Of a stretch of DNA of 64,000 bases, positions 26,679 through 35,461 are shown in pieces. The stretch comes from an uncultured Clostridia bacterium (GTDB lineage Bacteria > Bacillota > Clostridia > Christensenellales > UBA1242): positions 62,001-126,000 of the forward strand of contig CAKVHF010000002.1 in assembly GCA_934748015.1 (NCBI GenBank). Direction: 5' to 3'. Every line of letters starts with the position of its first letter. Position 1 is the stretch's first letter. The notes under the pieces were generated by a model. It did no database searches and was not told the DNA's origin. It saw nothing but the letters and a program-made list of their open reading frames with translations. A program made the translations under genes and the position numbers.

Positions 26679-27365
26679 ATGTTGTATGTAATAATTGCAA
26701 TTGCGGTTTTTTATGTTATATACTTCTTTGTGTCAATATTCAATTCTAACACACGACTAGAGAAGTTGTATGATAAATATATCAAGATAACCAACCGCAA
26801 GAAGATGTCGGGAAGTGAGATAGCGTTCTTGGGCAGAAAATATCTGGAACTAAATATCAAGGTTGCTAAGCGTGACGGAAAGTTGACCGATGCTTACAGC
26901 CATAAGAAGAAGGTTATAATCTTGAGTGAAGAAGTGTGTGACAACCGCTCAATCGCAGCCGCAGGCATCGTTGCACACGAGTTGGGACATGCAGTTCAAG
27001 ATAAGAACCGTAGTGCGTTATTTGTAGTTAATGCTTTTCTCAAAAAATTTTGCTCTATATTCTGTGTGCTGGCACTTCCGCTATTAGCGGTTGGGTTAAC
27101 AATGTATTTCTGTGATTTCTATCTTAGTGTGGCGATCCCGATACTGGGTGTTGCGATAACGCTATTTTTACTTAATATTTTGCAGAACTTATTAGAGATA
27201 CCGTTGGAACATAATGCAAGCACTGTCGGATATCAATTTTTGCTAGATACCGATGTTATTGACAATAAAGACGGCAAAAAAGTCAAAAAACTATTAAAAG
27301 TTGCCGAAAAGACATACATGGCAGATTTTTTCAAAACATTGATCCCTATAAGGAGGAGGAAGTAA
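26679..27365 (+). CDS. YugP-type zinc metallopeptidase, first copy
   Basis: A 228-residue membrane peptidase of the Zn_peptidase_2 (YugP) family. An N-terminal helix (1-22), then the zinc motif VAHELGHAVQ (near 102) and two more hydrophobic segments (about 125-175), with LEIPLEHNAS near 190 carrying the family's glutamate. It ends four residues into a basic tail, IRRRK. The next gene, a paralogue, starts directly at 27366. The active-site residues are intact. Its role is unknown; relatives are predicted membrane proteases. Confidence 0.88.
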   Translation: MLYVIIAIAVFYVIYFFVSIFNSNTRLEKLYDKYIKITNRKKMSGSEIAFLGRKYLELNIKVAKRDGKLTDAYSHKKKVIILSEEVCDNRSIAAAGIVAHELGHAVQDKNRSALFVVNAFLKKFCSIFCVLALPLLAVGLTMYFCDFYLSVAIPILGVAITLFLLNILQNLLEIPLEHNASTVGYQFLLDTDVIDNKDGKKVKKLLKVAEKTYMADFFKTLIPIRRRK

Positions 27366-28076
27366 ATGGAATTTGTAAGAGAGTATATGTGGATATTGAT
27401 AGTGTTGTGTATAGTGTTAAGTTGTTATGCACAATTGCGTGTAACACTATCATACAATCGCAACAGCAAGATCCTAGCACAATCGGGCATGCTTGCTAAA
27501 GATTTGGCACGCAAACTTCTAGATCAAGCGGGTCTAAAGGATATACAGGTGGTTAGGGTAAAAGGCACGATGACCGATTATTATAACAATAAGCAGAAGA
27601 TAGTCGCTTTGTCGGACGGAGTGTATGAGAGCAGTGCAGTATCGGCATTAGCGATATGTGCTCACGAGGTCGGACATGCATTGCAATATCAGAGTGGATA
27701 TGTGCCAATTAAGATACGCAATTTCTTTATCAAAGTTAACAATATAACTTCAATTCTTATGTGGCCTTTGCTTATCATTGGTGTAATACTAGAGGCGGTT
27801 TTGCTTTCTGGAACAAGTATAGGCATATATATGATCGTGATTGTACTTGCTGTCTATGTTTTAGCTACGATTGTAAGTCTTGTAACACTTCCAGTTGAGA
27901 CCAATGCTAGTCGTAGAGCAATGGAAGCGTTGGCTGATAGCGGTGCATTGAAAGATGATGAGTTGCCTTATGCTAAAGACATGCTTAAGGCTGCCGCATT
28001 TACATACCTTGCAAGTCTAATAATCTCAATAATACAACTACTTAGGATACTTGCACTCTTTAGCCGAAAGAAATAA
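27366..28076 (+). CDS. YugP-type zinc metallopeptidase, second copy
   Basis: A 236-residue paralogue of the preceding gene with the same layout: N-terminal helix, CAHEVGHALQYQSGY zinc motif near 99, two hydrophobic segments (about 136-180), the LPVETNASRRAMEAL block near 177 and a C-terminal helix. It is closer to the canonical YugP form (the NAS-RRA-E-L motif is fuller than in copy one). It follows without a gap, GGAGGA coming from the end of copy one, so both are made together. A terminator follows at 28100. Confidence 0.9.
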   Translation: MEFVREYMWILIVLCIVLSCYAQLRVTLSYNRNSKILAQSGMLAKDLARKLLDQAGLKDIQVVRVKGTMTDYYNNKQKIVALSDGVYESSAVSALAICAHEVGHALQYQSGYVPIKIRNFFIKVNNITSILMWPLLIIGVILEAVLLSGTSIGIYMIVIVLAVYVLATIVSLVTLPVETNASRRAMEALADSGALKDDELPYAKDMLKAAAFTYLASLIISIIQLLRILALFSRKK

Positions 28077-28099
28077 AAGAAAGGGTTATATACAATGAT

Positions 28100-28155
28100 A
28101 AACCTACTAAACATTGTTTAATTACAAGAACAATGCCTTCTGGTAGGTTTTTTAT
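28100..28155 (+). terminator. terminator after the YugP pair
   Basis: AAACCTAC..AACATTGTT / AACAATG..TGGTAGGTTTTTT; inner and outer stems with a T-run. Confidence 0.75.
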
Positions 28156-28194
28156 TAAAAATTATTATAAAATACATTTATATAACAATATGTA

Positions 28195-28236
28195 TTGACA
28201 ATATATATAATTATATTTTATAATTAAATCGGAGGC
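28195..28236 (+). promoter_or_regulatory. strong promoter and RBS of the Nudix-CYTH-LysR cassette
   Basis: Consensus TTGACA (28195-28200), an 18-nt spacer and TATAAT (28219-28224), then GGAGG (28231-28235) 11 bases before the ATG at 28247. Confidence 0.8.
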
Positions 28237-28246
28237 GATAAAAGAC

Positions 28247-29491
28247 ATGAAACATAATGTAGAACTAGTATTTGATAAAATGTTTAAAGAAAACTGTGGT
28301 AAAACACAAAGAATTTTTGAAAAGTATGATGCAATATATCAGTTAGAACCGGTTGAGACAGAATGCAAGGTATCTAAAACATTGTTTGAATATTGCAAAA
28401 GAAAAAATCACTTTATCTTGTTGCTCATCTATTCTAATGATGGTAAAGTTGCTCTGCTTAGGAGTTTGACAAATAGTCTAGGATGGGAGTTGCCAGGTGG
28501 AAGTATAAGGCAAGATGAGACTGTGTATGAAGCTATTAATAGAATAGCAAAACAAGTATATCCCAATGTTAAGGTTTGTGATGTTGAACCAGTCCTAAAG
28601 ATCACAAATACATATGTGTACAAAGACGCTCAGACGATTCATCATGGTTTAGGCTTCATTGCAAGAATAAGGAATTTCCAAGATGTGGATATGGCAAAAA
28701 TGGTGGGAGATTTTGTTGATGTAACTAAGGAAGAGCGTGCATATATAGAAAGAAATGCCAGCAAAAAAATGGTAGATATATTCTTAGAGAGATTCAATCA
28801 AATATGTAATCAAACAAATTATTGTTTTCAGGATCAAGAAATTAATACAAACGAAAAATATAAGGCAAGATATGCATTTCATAACAAGGTAATAAAAAGA
28901 TATTTCTTGACAGACAAAAGAAAGAAAAAAGAACAATATAAGACAATGATTAATGCTATGCTTGGTGAAGCAGATTCGATAATAGATGTGTCTTGTGGAG
29001 AAGATAAATTTATCTTTAATTTGTCAAGAGAGCGAAATATGTCTCTTGTTGTGGGTAATGATATTTCTTGGACACAAATAGAACAGTTAAACGAAATATA
29101 TGATGAGGTTATTTTCACCAATCACAATGCGGCATGTTTGCCATTTGAATCTAAAATATTTGATGTTTCATATTGTAGCAATACATTGCATCATTTACCG
29201 AACAAAAATGTATTAAAAAACTTGATAAATAATATGTTAAAGATATCTAAAAAGGCTATAATTGTGGAAATAGAAGATCCAAAAGTGACTGGTGGGTTTG
29301 CTAAATGGTTAAACAAAAATTTGTATGTCAAATTTCTAAAAGACGTGGGTGGAGCATATTTGTCGCAGTCGCAATTTGAACTTGTTGTGTCTGAGGTGAT
29401 AAAAGACAAGGCAAATGTTAAGTTTAATGTTTTTAGAAATGTTATGGGAAAATATATGATTGCCGAAATTACGGAGAAAGAAGATGAATAG
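28247..29491 (+). CDS. fusion of degenerate Nudix-like domain and class I methyltransferase
   Basis: A 414-residue two-domain protein. Residues about 45-185 have a Nudix fold: LRSLTNSLGWELPGGSIRQDET matches the start of the Nudix box, but the catalytic R-E-U-x-E-E is replaced by RIAKQV, so the hydrolase metal ligands are missing. Residues about 235-410 are a SAM-dependent methyltransferase of the Methyltransf_11 type: IIDVSCGEDKF (motif I), GNDISWTQ, NHNAACLPFESKIFDVSYCSNTLHHL. The Nudix part may be a ligand sensor for the methyltransferase. First gene of a three-gene operon from the promoter at 28195. The fusion itself is not one I know; the methylated substrate is unknown. Confidence 0.8.
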   Translation: MKHNVELVFDKMFKENCGKTQRIFEKYDAIYQLEPVETECKVSKTLFEYCKRKNHFILLLIYSNDGKVALLRSLTNSLGWELPGGSIRQDETVYEAINRIAKQVYPNVKVCDVEPVLKITNTYVYKDAQTIHHGLGFIARIRNFQDVDMAKMVGDFVDVTKEERAYIERNASKKMVDIFLERFNQICNQTNYCFQDQEINTNEKYKARYAFHNKVIKRYFLTDKRKKKEQYKTMINAMLGEADSIIDVSCGEDKFIFNLSRERNMSLVVGNDISWTQIEQLNEIYDEVIFTNHNAACLPFESKIFDVSYCSNTLHHLPNKNVLKNLINNMLKISKKAIIVEIEDPKVTGGFAKWLNKNLYVKFLKDVGGAYLSQSQFELVVSEVIKDKANVKFNVFRNVMGKYMIAEITEKEDE

Positions 29492-30749
29492 AATTGAAGC
29501 GGAAAAAAAATTTTATTTAAAAGATTCTAGTGAGATAAAAGAGTATGCAAAGCAAATAGGCTTTGTGGAGTTGGAATCGTTACAAGAAAATGATGAGTAT
29601 TTTACCGATCTTGATTTAGAATTTGTTAAAAACAGGACATGTTTAAGAATTAGAACAACCAATGATAAGGAATTGGAAACTACATTCAAGGGACAATCGG
29701 TTAATTTCTCAAGTGATTATATAAAATTGGAAAATAATATACCAATGGATGTAACTAGTTATATGGCTTTAAACGATTTGTTTGCTTTTCTTGGATATGT
29801 ATCATATTGTAATGTTGCAAAGAAACGAACCCTATTGTCCAAAAGGGTAGAGGGATATATATATAATATTGCTTTAGATGAGATCTCTGCAATTGGCAGT
29901 TTTGTGGAGTTTGAGGTTCTTGCAAAAAGTTCAATTACAGATCTAGACAAAGTAAGGTCAGAGTTGAATAATTTGGTAGGGCAGTTTTCCAGTTTTGCTT
30001 TGCAAGAAGCGGATGAACCTTATAGAGACTTTGTGGCAAACGCATTGTTTGATAAGTTTTGTCCAAATGGCGACGTAGAGTGTGTTTTGTCGGACTTGGA
30101 TGGAACACTGATTGACAGTGAGTATTTATTCTATGAAGCAACAAGAAATGTTTTGTATGGCAAATATAATATAAATATAACTTTTGACGATTATGTTGCA
30201 AATGAAAACGAAAAAAATCAAAACCTAGTGGCTTATTTAAAAGAAAAATCGTTGCTTGATGAAAATATAGATGAGAATGATGTCTTTGGTGCAATATACA
30301 AAGAATACGATCAGTTATTTCCTCAAGTATTGAAAGGTAAGACGATGGAAATTAATTTCTGTTTGTTAAAGATGTTGAAAAAAAGAGGCGTAAAACTTGC
30401 ATTGGTATCAACTAGCAAAAGATATTTTATCAACAAGTTGCTAACAATGATGAATATTGAAGATCTGTTTGATGTGATAGTTGCAAGAGAGGATGTTACA
30501 TGTCTTAAGCCCTCACCAGAAGCATATCAAAAGGCTTTAAGTATTTTAAAAATAAATAAAAATAAGTGCTTAGTGCTAGAAGATTCTCTAAGGGGAGTGC
30601 AGTCAAGTATAGATGCTGGTATTAATACTGTACTGGTGGAAGATTATTGTCAGCATAAGCAATATAATCAAGAAATAGAAAATAAAATAACAAGAGTTAG
30701 TAAACTTACTAATGTTATTTTGATTTTGCTAAATTATCTTAAGAGGTAA
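29484..30749 (+). CDS. fusion of CYTH triphosphatase and HAD phosphatase
   Basis: A 421-residue fusion. N-terminal CYTH/triphosphate tunnel domain (1-190): E-x-E-x-K as IEAEKKF at residue 4, TCLRIRT near 53, ELETTFKG near 64 and FVEFEVLAK near 140, so all tunnel residues are kept. C-terminal HAD hydrolase of the beta-phosphoglucomutase type (about 205-400): LSDLDGTLIDSE, LALVSTSKR, CLKPSPEAY and CLVLEDSLRG, the four HAD motifs intact. ATG 29484 overlaps the previous gene by 8 bp with GGAG upstream. CYTH proteins cleave or bind inorganic or organic triphosphates; a following HAD step would remove a monophosphate. The starting molecule is not known. Confidence 0.85.
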   Translation: MNRIEAEKKFYLKDSSEIKEYAKQIGFVELESLQENDEYFTDLDLEFVKNRTCLRIRTTNDKELETTFKGQSVNFSSDYIKLENNIPMDVTSYMALNDLFAFLGYVSYCNVAKKRTLLSKRVEGYIYNIALDEISAIGSFVEFEVLAKSSITDLDKVRSELNNLVGQFSSFALQEADEPYRDFVANALFDKFCPNGDVECVLSDLDGTLIDSEYLFYEATRNVLYGKYNINITFDDYVANENEKNQNLVAYLKEKSLLDENIDENDVFGAIYKEYDQLFPQVLKGKTMEINFCLLKMLKKRGVKLALVSTSKRYFINKLLTMMNIEDLFDVIVAREDVTCLKPSPEAYQKALSILKINKNKCLVLEDSLRGVQSSIDAGINTVLVEDYCQHKQYNQEIENKITRVSKLTNVILILLNYLKR

Positions 30750-30751
30750 AC

Positions 30752-31651
30752 ATGGATTTGCATAAATTAAATTTTGATCTAAACGATTACAAAATATTTT
30801 ATATAGTGGCTAGTGCTAAAAGTTTTTCTAAAGCGGCAGAAATATTGAATGTAACTCAGCCTTCAATTAGTTATAATATCAAGAAGTTGGAATCAAAATT
30901 AAAAACTACATTGTTGGAAAGAAAAAGAGGTGGAATAAAACTAACTGATGATGGAGAATACATATACAATTTTGTGGAATATGCACTTAACAATTTTTTG
31001 GCTTGTGAGTCACAAATGCGTGAAAAAAATACAAGTGCTGAGACCATTAATATTGGTGTGCATTCTCACATCGGTGCGTGTATTTTACCAGAAACAATCA
31101 AAACTTTTAACAAAGAGTATCCTTTGGTGAAAATAAATATATTTAATGACACATCTGATAAGATGAAGGAAATGTTAGTCAATGACCAATTAGACTTGGT
31201 GATTTTACATTATCCAATATTTAAGGATTTGCCATCCGATATTATCCAATTATTGGTTAAATCGTATAAAAGTGTGTTTTTTGCTAATAAGAAAATTTAT
31301 GATATGTACATTTCGTCTAAAAAGAGTGCGCTTAATGCTCCCGATACGCCACTTATAATGCCATTAAAAGGATTTTCGACAAGTGAGGCGTTAGTTAAGG
31401 CATTTGAAAAAAACAACATCAAGACGCAGTCTGCTCTGGCAGTGTATTCTAGTGAAATGATGGTGTCTTTGGTGCAGGCTGGAGTCGGAATTGGCTGGAT
31501 ACTAGAGCCAGTTATGGAAAGATATAACAAAGGCGATTTGTACGAAATCCCTATTGAATTCAAACTACCTACAACAGATATCGGGATTGCATATAGGAAA
31601 AATAAGTTTTCTGCACCGTTGTCTTTGCTTATACAATTGCTAAAAAGTTAG
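30752..31651 (+). CDS. LysR-type transcriptional regulator
   Basis: A 299-residue LysR regulator. HTH at residues 9-65 (FYIVASAKSFSKAAEILNVTQPSISYNIKKLE), then the periplasmic-binding-like effector domain (about 90-295; INIGVHSHIGACILPETI). Two bases after the CYTH-HAD gene and in the same transcript, which would make it self-regulated, unlike most LysR genes that are divergent from their targets. The inducer pocket cannot be read from sequence. A terminator follows at 31715. Confidence 0.92.
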   Translation: MDLHKLNFDLNDYKIFYIVASAKSFSKAAEILNVTQPSISYNIKKLESKLKTTLLERKRGGIKLTDDGEYIYNFVEYALNNFLACESQMREKNTSAETINIGVHSHIGACILPETIKTFNKEYPLVKINIFNDTSDKMKEMLVNDQLDLVILHYPIFKDLPSDIIQLLVKSYKSVFFANKKIYDMYISSKKSALNAPDTPLIMPLKGFSTSEALVKAFEKNNIKTQSALAVYSSEMMVSLVQAGVGIGWILEPVMERYNKGDLYEIPIEFKLPTTDIGIAYRKNKFSAPLSLLIQLLKS

Positions 31652-31714
31652 CAAAAAAACAAGTCAAAAGAATAAGTATTGTAAAAAATAAAGAAATAGC
31701 GGTAGAAGTAAACA

Positions 31715-31754
31715 AAAAGTAAATTAATCATTTTCGATTAATTTACTTTTTTTT
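31715..31754. terminator. bidirectional terminator
   Basis: Perfect stem AAAAGTAAATTAATC / GATTAATTTACTTTT with a short loop and T-run; A-run on the other side. It serves the LysR gene from the left and rsmA from the right. Confidence 0.9.
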
Positions 31755-31776
31755 GTATGGTTATACGATGTTTTGG

Positions 31777-32622
31777 TTATTGATTGGATTGTGTTTTGCG
31801 GGCAAAAATTGCGTTGGATAATTCCACGAACTTAGCAGGCGATAATACTTCGCCACGCACGCTTGTAGGAAGATCGATTTCTGTTAAGATCTCGTTGATT
31901 GCGTCAGTGCTTAGCCCAAAAGATGCTTTTAGGTTATTGGACAATGTTTTTCTTCGCATTGCAAAGGCGGACTTGATAGTTGCTCTTAAGGTCTTGATGT
32001 CGTCTATCTTATATTTGTTACGATCAATTGTTATTTGCACAATAGCACTATCAACATTGGGTGCTGGTGTAAACATTTTTCGATTGATCCTTTTAACAAT
32101 CTTAGCCTCGCCTATTGTGCCAATAGATGCAGTAATTGCACCATAATCGGCGGTGTTTTCTTTGGCAATTAATCGGTCAGCAACCTCTTGTTGAACCATT
32201 ATTGTTAATGTTTTTAATTTTTTGCTTTCTTCTAAGAACTTAAAAATAATTGGGGTAGTGATGTAATATGGTAGGTTGGCTATCATGTGATATTGCCCGT
32301 CAAACATATCGTCAATCTTGTCGGTTGCAACACTTAATACATCTTGAAATACTAGATCTACATTGGGAGTATCTGCGAACTTGTCTGTCAGATACTCTCT
32401 TAAGTTTGGATCTATCTCAAAGGATATAACTTTGCTAGCCTTGTCTGCAATTATCTTAGTTAGCGTTCCCGCTCCTGTGCCTATCTCTAGTACTTGGGCA
32501 TTGTCTGGCAAATTGGCAGAAGAAACAATGCTGACCAATAGATTGGTGTCAAATATGAAATTCTGTCCAAATTTTTTGCTAAAATTAAAGTTATATTTCT
32601 TTAGTTCATCTAATACTGCCAT
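31777..32622 (-). CDS. rsmA: 16S rRNA dimethyladenosine transferase (KsgA/RsmA)
   Basis: A 281-residue SAM-dependent methyltransferase that dimethylates two adjacent adenosines in helix 45 of 16S rRNA during 30S assembly. Motifs: KKFGQNFIFDTNLL near residue 16, VLEIGTGAGTLTKII (about 44), and MIANLPYYITTPIIFKF near 112 (the NLPY motif IV). The C-terminal helical domain is complete. Last gene of a metG-tatD-rsmA operon, 7 bp after the TatD gene. The order is the common Firmicute one. Confidence 0.95.
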   Translation of the reverse strand: MAVLDELKKYNFNFSKKFGQNFIFDTNLLVSIVSSANLPDNAQVLEIGTGAGTLTKIIADKASKVISFEIDPNLREYLTDKFADTPNVDLVFQDVLSVATDKIDDMFDGQYHMIANLPYYITTPIIFKFLEESKKLKTLTIMVQQEVADRLIAKENTADYGAITASIGTIGEAKIVKRINRKMFTPAPNVDSAIVQITIDRNKYKIDDIKTLRATIKSAFAMRRKTLSNNLKASFGLSTDAINEILTEIDLPTSVRGEVLSPAKFVELSNAIFARKTQSNQ

Positions 32623-32629
32623 ATATTTT

Positions 32630-33421
32630 TTAACCTCGGAACTTTGGGAATATATCCCTTATATTTTGGTTGGTCTGGTCGGATAATTCTTGCATTGTTA
32701 CATTCTTTAACTCACATATCTTGTACGCTATATCTAGTATATGGGCGGGCTCGTTAGTCTGTCCTCTGTATGGCTCGGGTGTCAAATATGGGCAGTCTGT
32801 TTCTAGTATAATGTCAGATAAGTCTGCCTTTTTGACAACTTCTTGTAGTTTTTTGCCATTTTTGAAGGTTACAACTCCGCCAACGCCAATTTTTAGATTA
32901 ATATTCATAGACTTCAGAACTTCGTAAGTCTCTACACTTTCACTAAAGCAATGAACGATTACACCTGACTTAAGATATGGCTTATTTTCTCTTAGTATCT
33001 CCAGCATATCTCCACACGCATCACGTAAGTGTATCATGATAGGTAGCCCCACTTCGTCTGCCAACTTGATCTGTGTTACAAATAGATCCTTTTGTGCTTG
33101 CTTGGTTGCAACATCACCACTATCTATGTTGTGGTAATCTAGTCCTATTTCGCCTATCGCTAGAACTTTAGGATGTTTAGCCATTTCCTTTAATTCCGCA
33201 ATATTTTCGGCTGTGTTATCTTTGATCTCATCTGGGTGTATGCCTATTATTGCATACACTCTATTTTTTTCTTCTGCTATTTTAATACTTTGCCTGCTAG
33301 ACTCCATATCGTAGCCTATACTAAAAACATTGGAAATGCCGTTGGCTTCCCAATGTTTCTGCAATGCTTCTAGGTCGACATATCTAGGGTCGGTCAGGTG
33401 AGCATGGCTATCTATTAGCAT
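32630..33421 (-). CDS. TatD family metal-dependent hydrolase
   Basis: A 263-residue TIM-barrel hydrolase with DSHAHLTDPRY (residues 3-13), IGEIGLDYHN near 91, MIHLRDACGD near 130, VHCFSESVE near 154 and ILETDCPYLTPEP near 203. These five metal-binding blocks are those of TatD DNases. Members are 3'-5' DNase or RNase-like exonucleases; the exact role in Firmicutes is little known. It overlaps metG by 7 bp and is followed by rsmA after 7 bp, the usual operon. Confidence 0.93.
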   Translation of the reverse strand: MLIDSHAHLTDPRYVDLEALQKHWEANGISNVFSIGYDMESSRQSIKIAEEKNRVYAIIGIHPDEIKDNTAENIAELKEMAKHPKVLAIGEIGLDYHNIDSGDVATKQAQKDLFVTQIKLADEVGLPIMIHLRDACGDMLEILRENKPYLKSGVIVHCFSESVETYEVLKSMNINLKIGVGGVVTFKNGKKLQEVVKKADLSDIILETDCPYLTPEPYRGQTNEPAHILDIAYKICELKNVTMQELSDQTNQNIRDIFPKFRG

Positions 33422-35361
33422 ACTATTGTACCCTCCGGCATTGTCTTGGTTGGTGATATTAGGCTAAGATCGTTAGTCTTGTCATCAACAGCACATAGCA
33501 CCATGCCTTCACTTAGTATTCCTCTTAATTTTACTGGCTTTAGGTTGGTTACAACCACAACTTGTTTGCCAATTATATCTTCTGGGTTATAGAACTTTGC
33601 TATTCCGCTAACGATGGTCTTATCTACACCATTGATACGGATAGTGTTCTTAAGTAGTTTGTCTGCTTTCTCAACTTTTTCGCTAGCAATAACTGTGCCA
33701 ATTGCAAGTTTTACTTTGTCGAAATAGTCGATGTCTATCAACTCGTCTTCCATAGTTTCGGTTTTTTCTTCCTTTTTCTCTTCTTTCTTAGGTTCGCTTG
33801 CAAGGTTAAGAAACTCCAATTCTTTGTTAATATCTAGTCTTGGAAAAATCGCTTCGCCCTTGGTTACTGTCTTGCCATAATTGTCTAGGCTAAATGCCTT
33901 AATGCTATCAAAAGTTCTAAGATCTGCAGGAGTGTCAAACTTAGCAAAAATCTTGTCTGGGATTTCGATCAAGAATGCTTGAAGTAGGGTGGTGCAGATA
34001 CGGATAGTTTCAGTCAAAGTATATAGAACGGTTGCTAGTCTATCCTTCTTACTAGGATCTTTAGCAAGGCTCCATGGCTCTGTTAGGTCAATATATTTGT
34101 TAGCATATCTTATTAGATCAAAGATATGGTTGATTGCAAAATCGACACGCTCTTCGTTCATGGCAGTGTTAACCTTGCTATATAGATCGTTAGCCATATC
34201 TATGATAGTCTTATCTACATCGGTGATCTCGCTAGGCTTAGGAACAACAGAGTTGAAGTTCTGCCCGATCATGGCGATAGTACGGCTAACTAGGTTGCCT
34301 AAATCGTTGCATAGATCGGAGTTGATTGTCTTAAGGAACTCATCGAATGCAAAAGGAATATCATTGTAAATAGGGCCGTCCTTCAGCATGAAGTATCTTA
34401 GTGCGTCAGCACCATATTTATCGCATAGCACAACTGGGTTGAAGCCGTTGCTCTTACTCTTGGAAATTTTGTCACCTTTAAGTGTAATAAAGCCGGTGGA
34501 GTGAATCTTCTTAGGAAGCTCAATCCCGCACGCATGCAATATTATAGGCCAAATGATAGAGTGAAATCTAGAAATATCTCTGCCAATAAAATGTACATCG
34601 CAAGGCCAGTATTTCTTGAAATCGCTATCGTCATCAGTGCCGTATCCTAGGGCAGAAATATAGTTAACTAGTGCATCGCACCATACATAGATAACATGCT
34701 TTGGATCAAAAGGTGCTTTGATACCCCAATCAAAAGAGGTACGAGTCACGCATAGATCTTGCACGCCGTCTTTAACAAAGTTGTTATATATCTCGTTTTT
34801 TCTGCTCTCTGGCACAAGAAACTCTGGGTTGTCTTGGAATAATTTCTTAACAAAGTCGCTATACTTACTCATCTTGAAGAAATAACAAGGTTCGCTGGCT
34901 TTCTCCACAGGTCTTCCACAATCTGGACAGTTGCCATTGATTAGTTGTCCTTCGGTAAAGAATGTCTCACAAGGCACGCAATATAGACCTTCGTACTTGT
35001 CTAGATATATGTCACCCTGATCGTACAGTTTTTGCATGATTTTGCTAACAGTAGCCATGTGCTTAGCATCGGTTGTTCGGATAAATCTATCATAAGATAT
35101 ACCTAGGATCTTCCAGATAGATTTGAAGTTGTCGACAGTTTTGTCTACAAATGCTTGAGGGGTCATGCCGGCTTCTTCAGCCTTTTTTGCAATTTTCATT
35201 CCGTGTTCATCCGATCCAGTTAGGAACATGACATCATAGCCGTCCAATCTCTTGAATCTAGCACACGCATCTGTCAGCACGGTACAGAAGCAATGACCTA
35301 CGTGCAAGTCGCCACTGGCGTAGTAAATTGGTGTAGTTACATAGTATTTTTTCTTGCTCAT
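33415..35361 (-). CDS. metG: methionyl-tRNA synthetase
   Basis: A 648-residue enzyme charging tRNA-Met. ITPI-type N-terminus YYVTTPIYYASGDLHVGHCF contains the HIGH variant HVGH; a zinc cluster CVPCETFF...CPDCG lies near 127-147; DKISKSKSNGFNP near 298 is the KMSKS loop. The C-terminal 100 residues (from about 545: FDKVKLAIGTVIASEKVEKADKL) are a Trbp111-type tRNA-binding domain, joined by a lysine-glutamate linker. ATG 35361 has GAGGAAAAA upstream. No S-box or T-box leader in the 100 bp to the divergent spmA gene. Confidence 0.96.
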   Translation of the reverse strand: MSKKKYYVTTPIYYASGDLHVGHCFCTVLTDACARFKRLDGYDVMFLTGSDEHGMKIAKKAEEAGMTPQAFVDKTVDNFKSIWKILGISYDRFIRTTDAKHMATVSKIMQKLYDQGDIYLDKYEGLYCVPCETFFTEGQLINGNCPDCGRPVEKASEPCYFFKMSKYSDFVKKLFQDNPEFLVPESRKNEIYNNFVKDGVQDLCVTRTSFDWGIKAPFDPKHVIYVWCDALVNYISALGYGTDDDSDFKKYWPCDVHFIGRDISRFHSIIWPIILHACGIELPKKIHSTGFITLKGDKISKSKSNGFNPVVLCDKYGADALRYFMLKDGPIYNDIPFAFDEFLKTINSDLCNDLGNLVSRTIAMIGQNFNSVVPKPSEITDVDKTIIDMANDLYSKVNTAMNEERVDFAINHIFDLIRYANKYIDLTEPWSLAKDPSKKDRLATVLYTLTETIRICTTLLQAFLIEIPDKIFAKFDTPADLRTFDSIKAFSLDNYGKTVTKGEAIFPRLDINKELEFLNLASEPKKEEKKEEKTETMEDELIDIDYFDKVKLAIGTVIASEKVEKADKLLKNTIRINGVDKTIVSGIAKFYNPEDIIGKQVVVVTNLKPVKLRGILSEGMVLCAVDDKTNDLSLISPTKTMPEGTIVC

Positions 35362-35461
35362 TTTTTCCTCACTTTATAGTTTTAATCTAAATATACAAAA
35401 GAGTGTAACACAATTGTGCCTAAAATGTAAAGTTCTTTGATATTAATTAATATAATATTGT

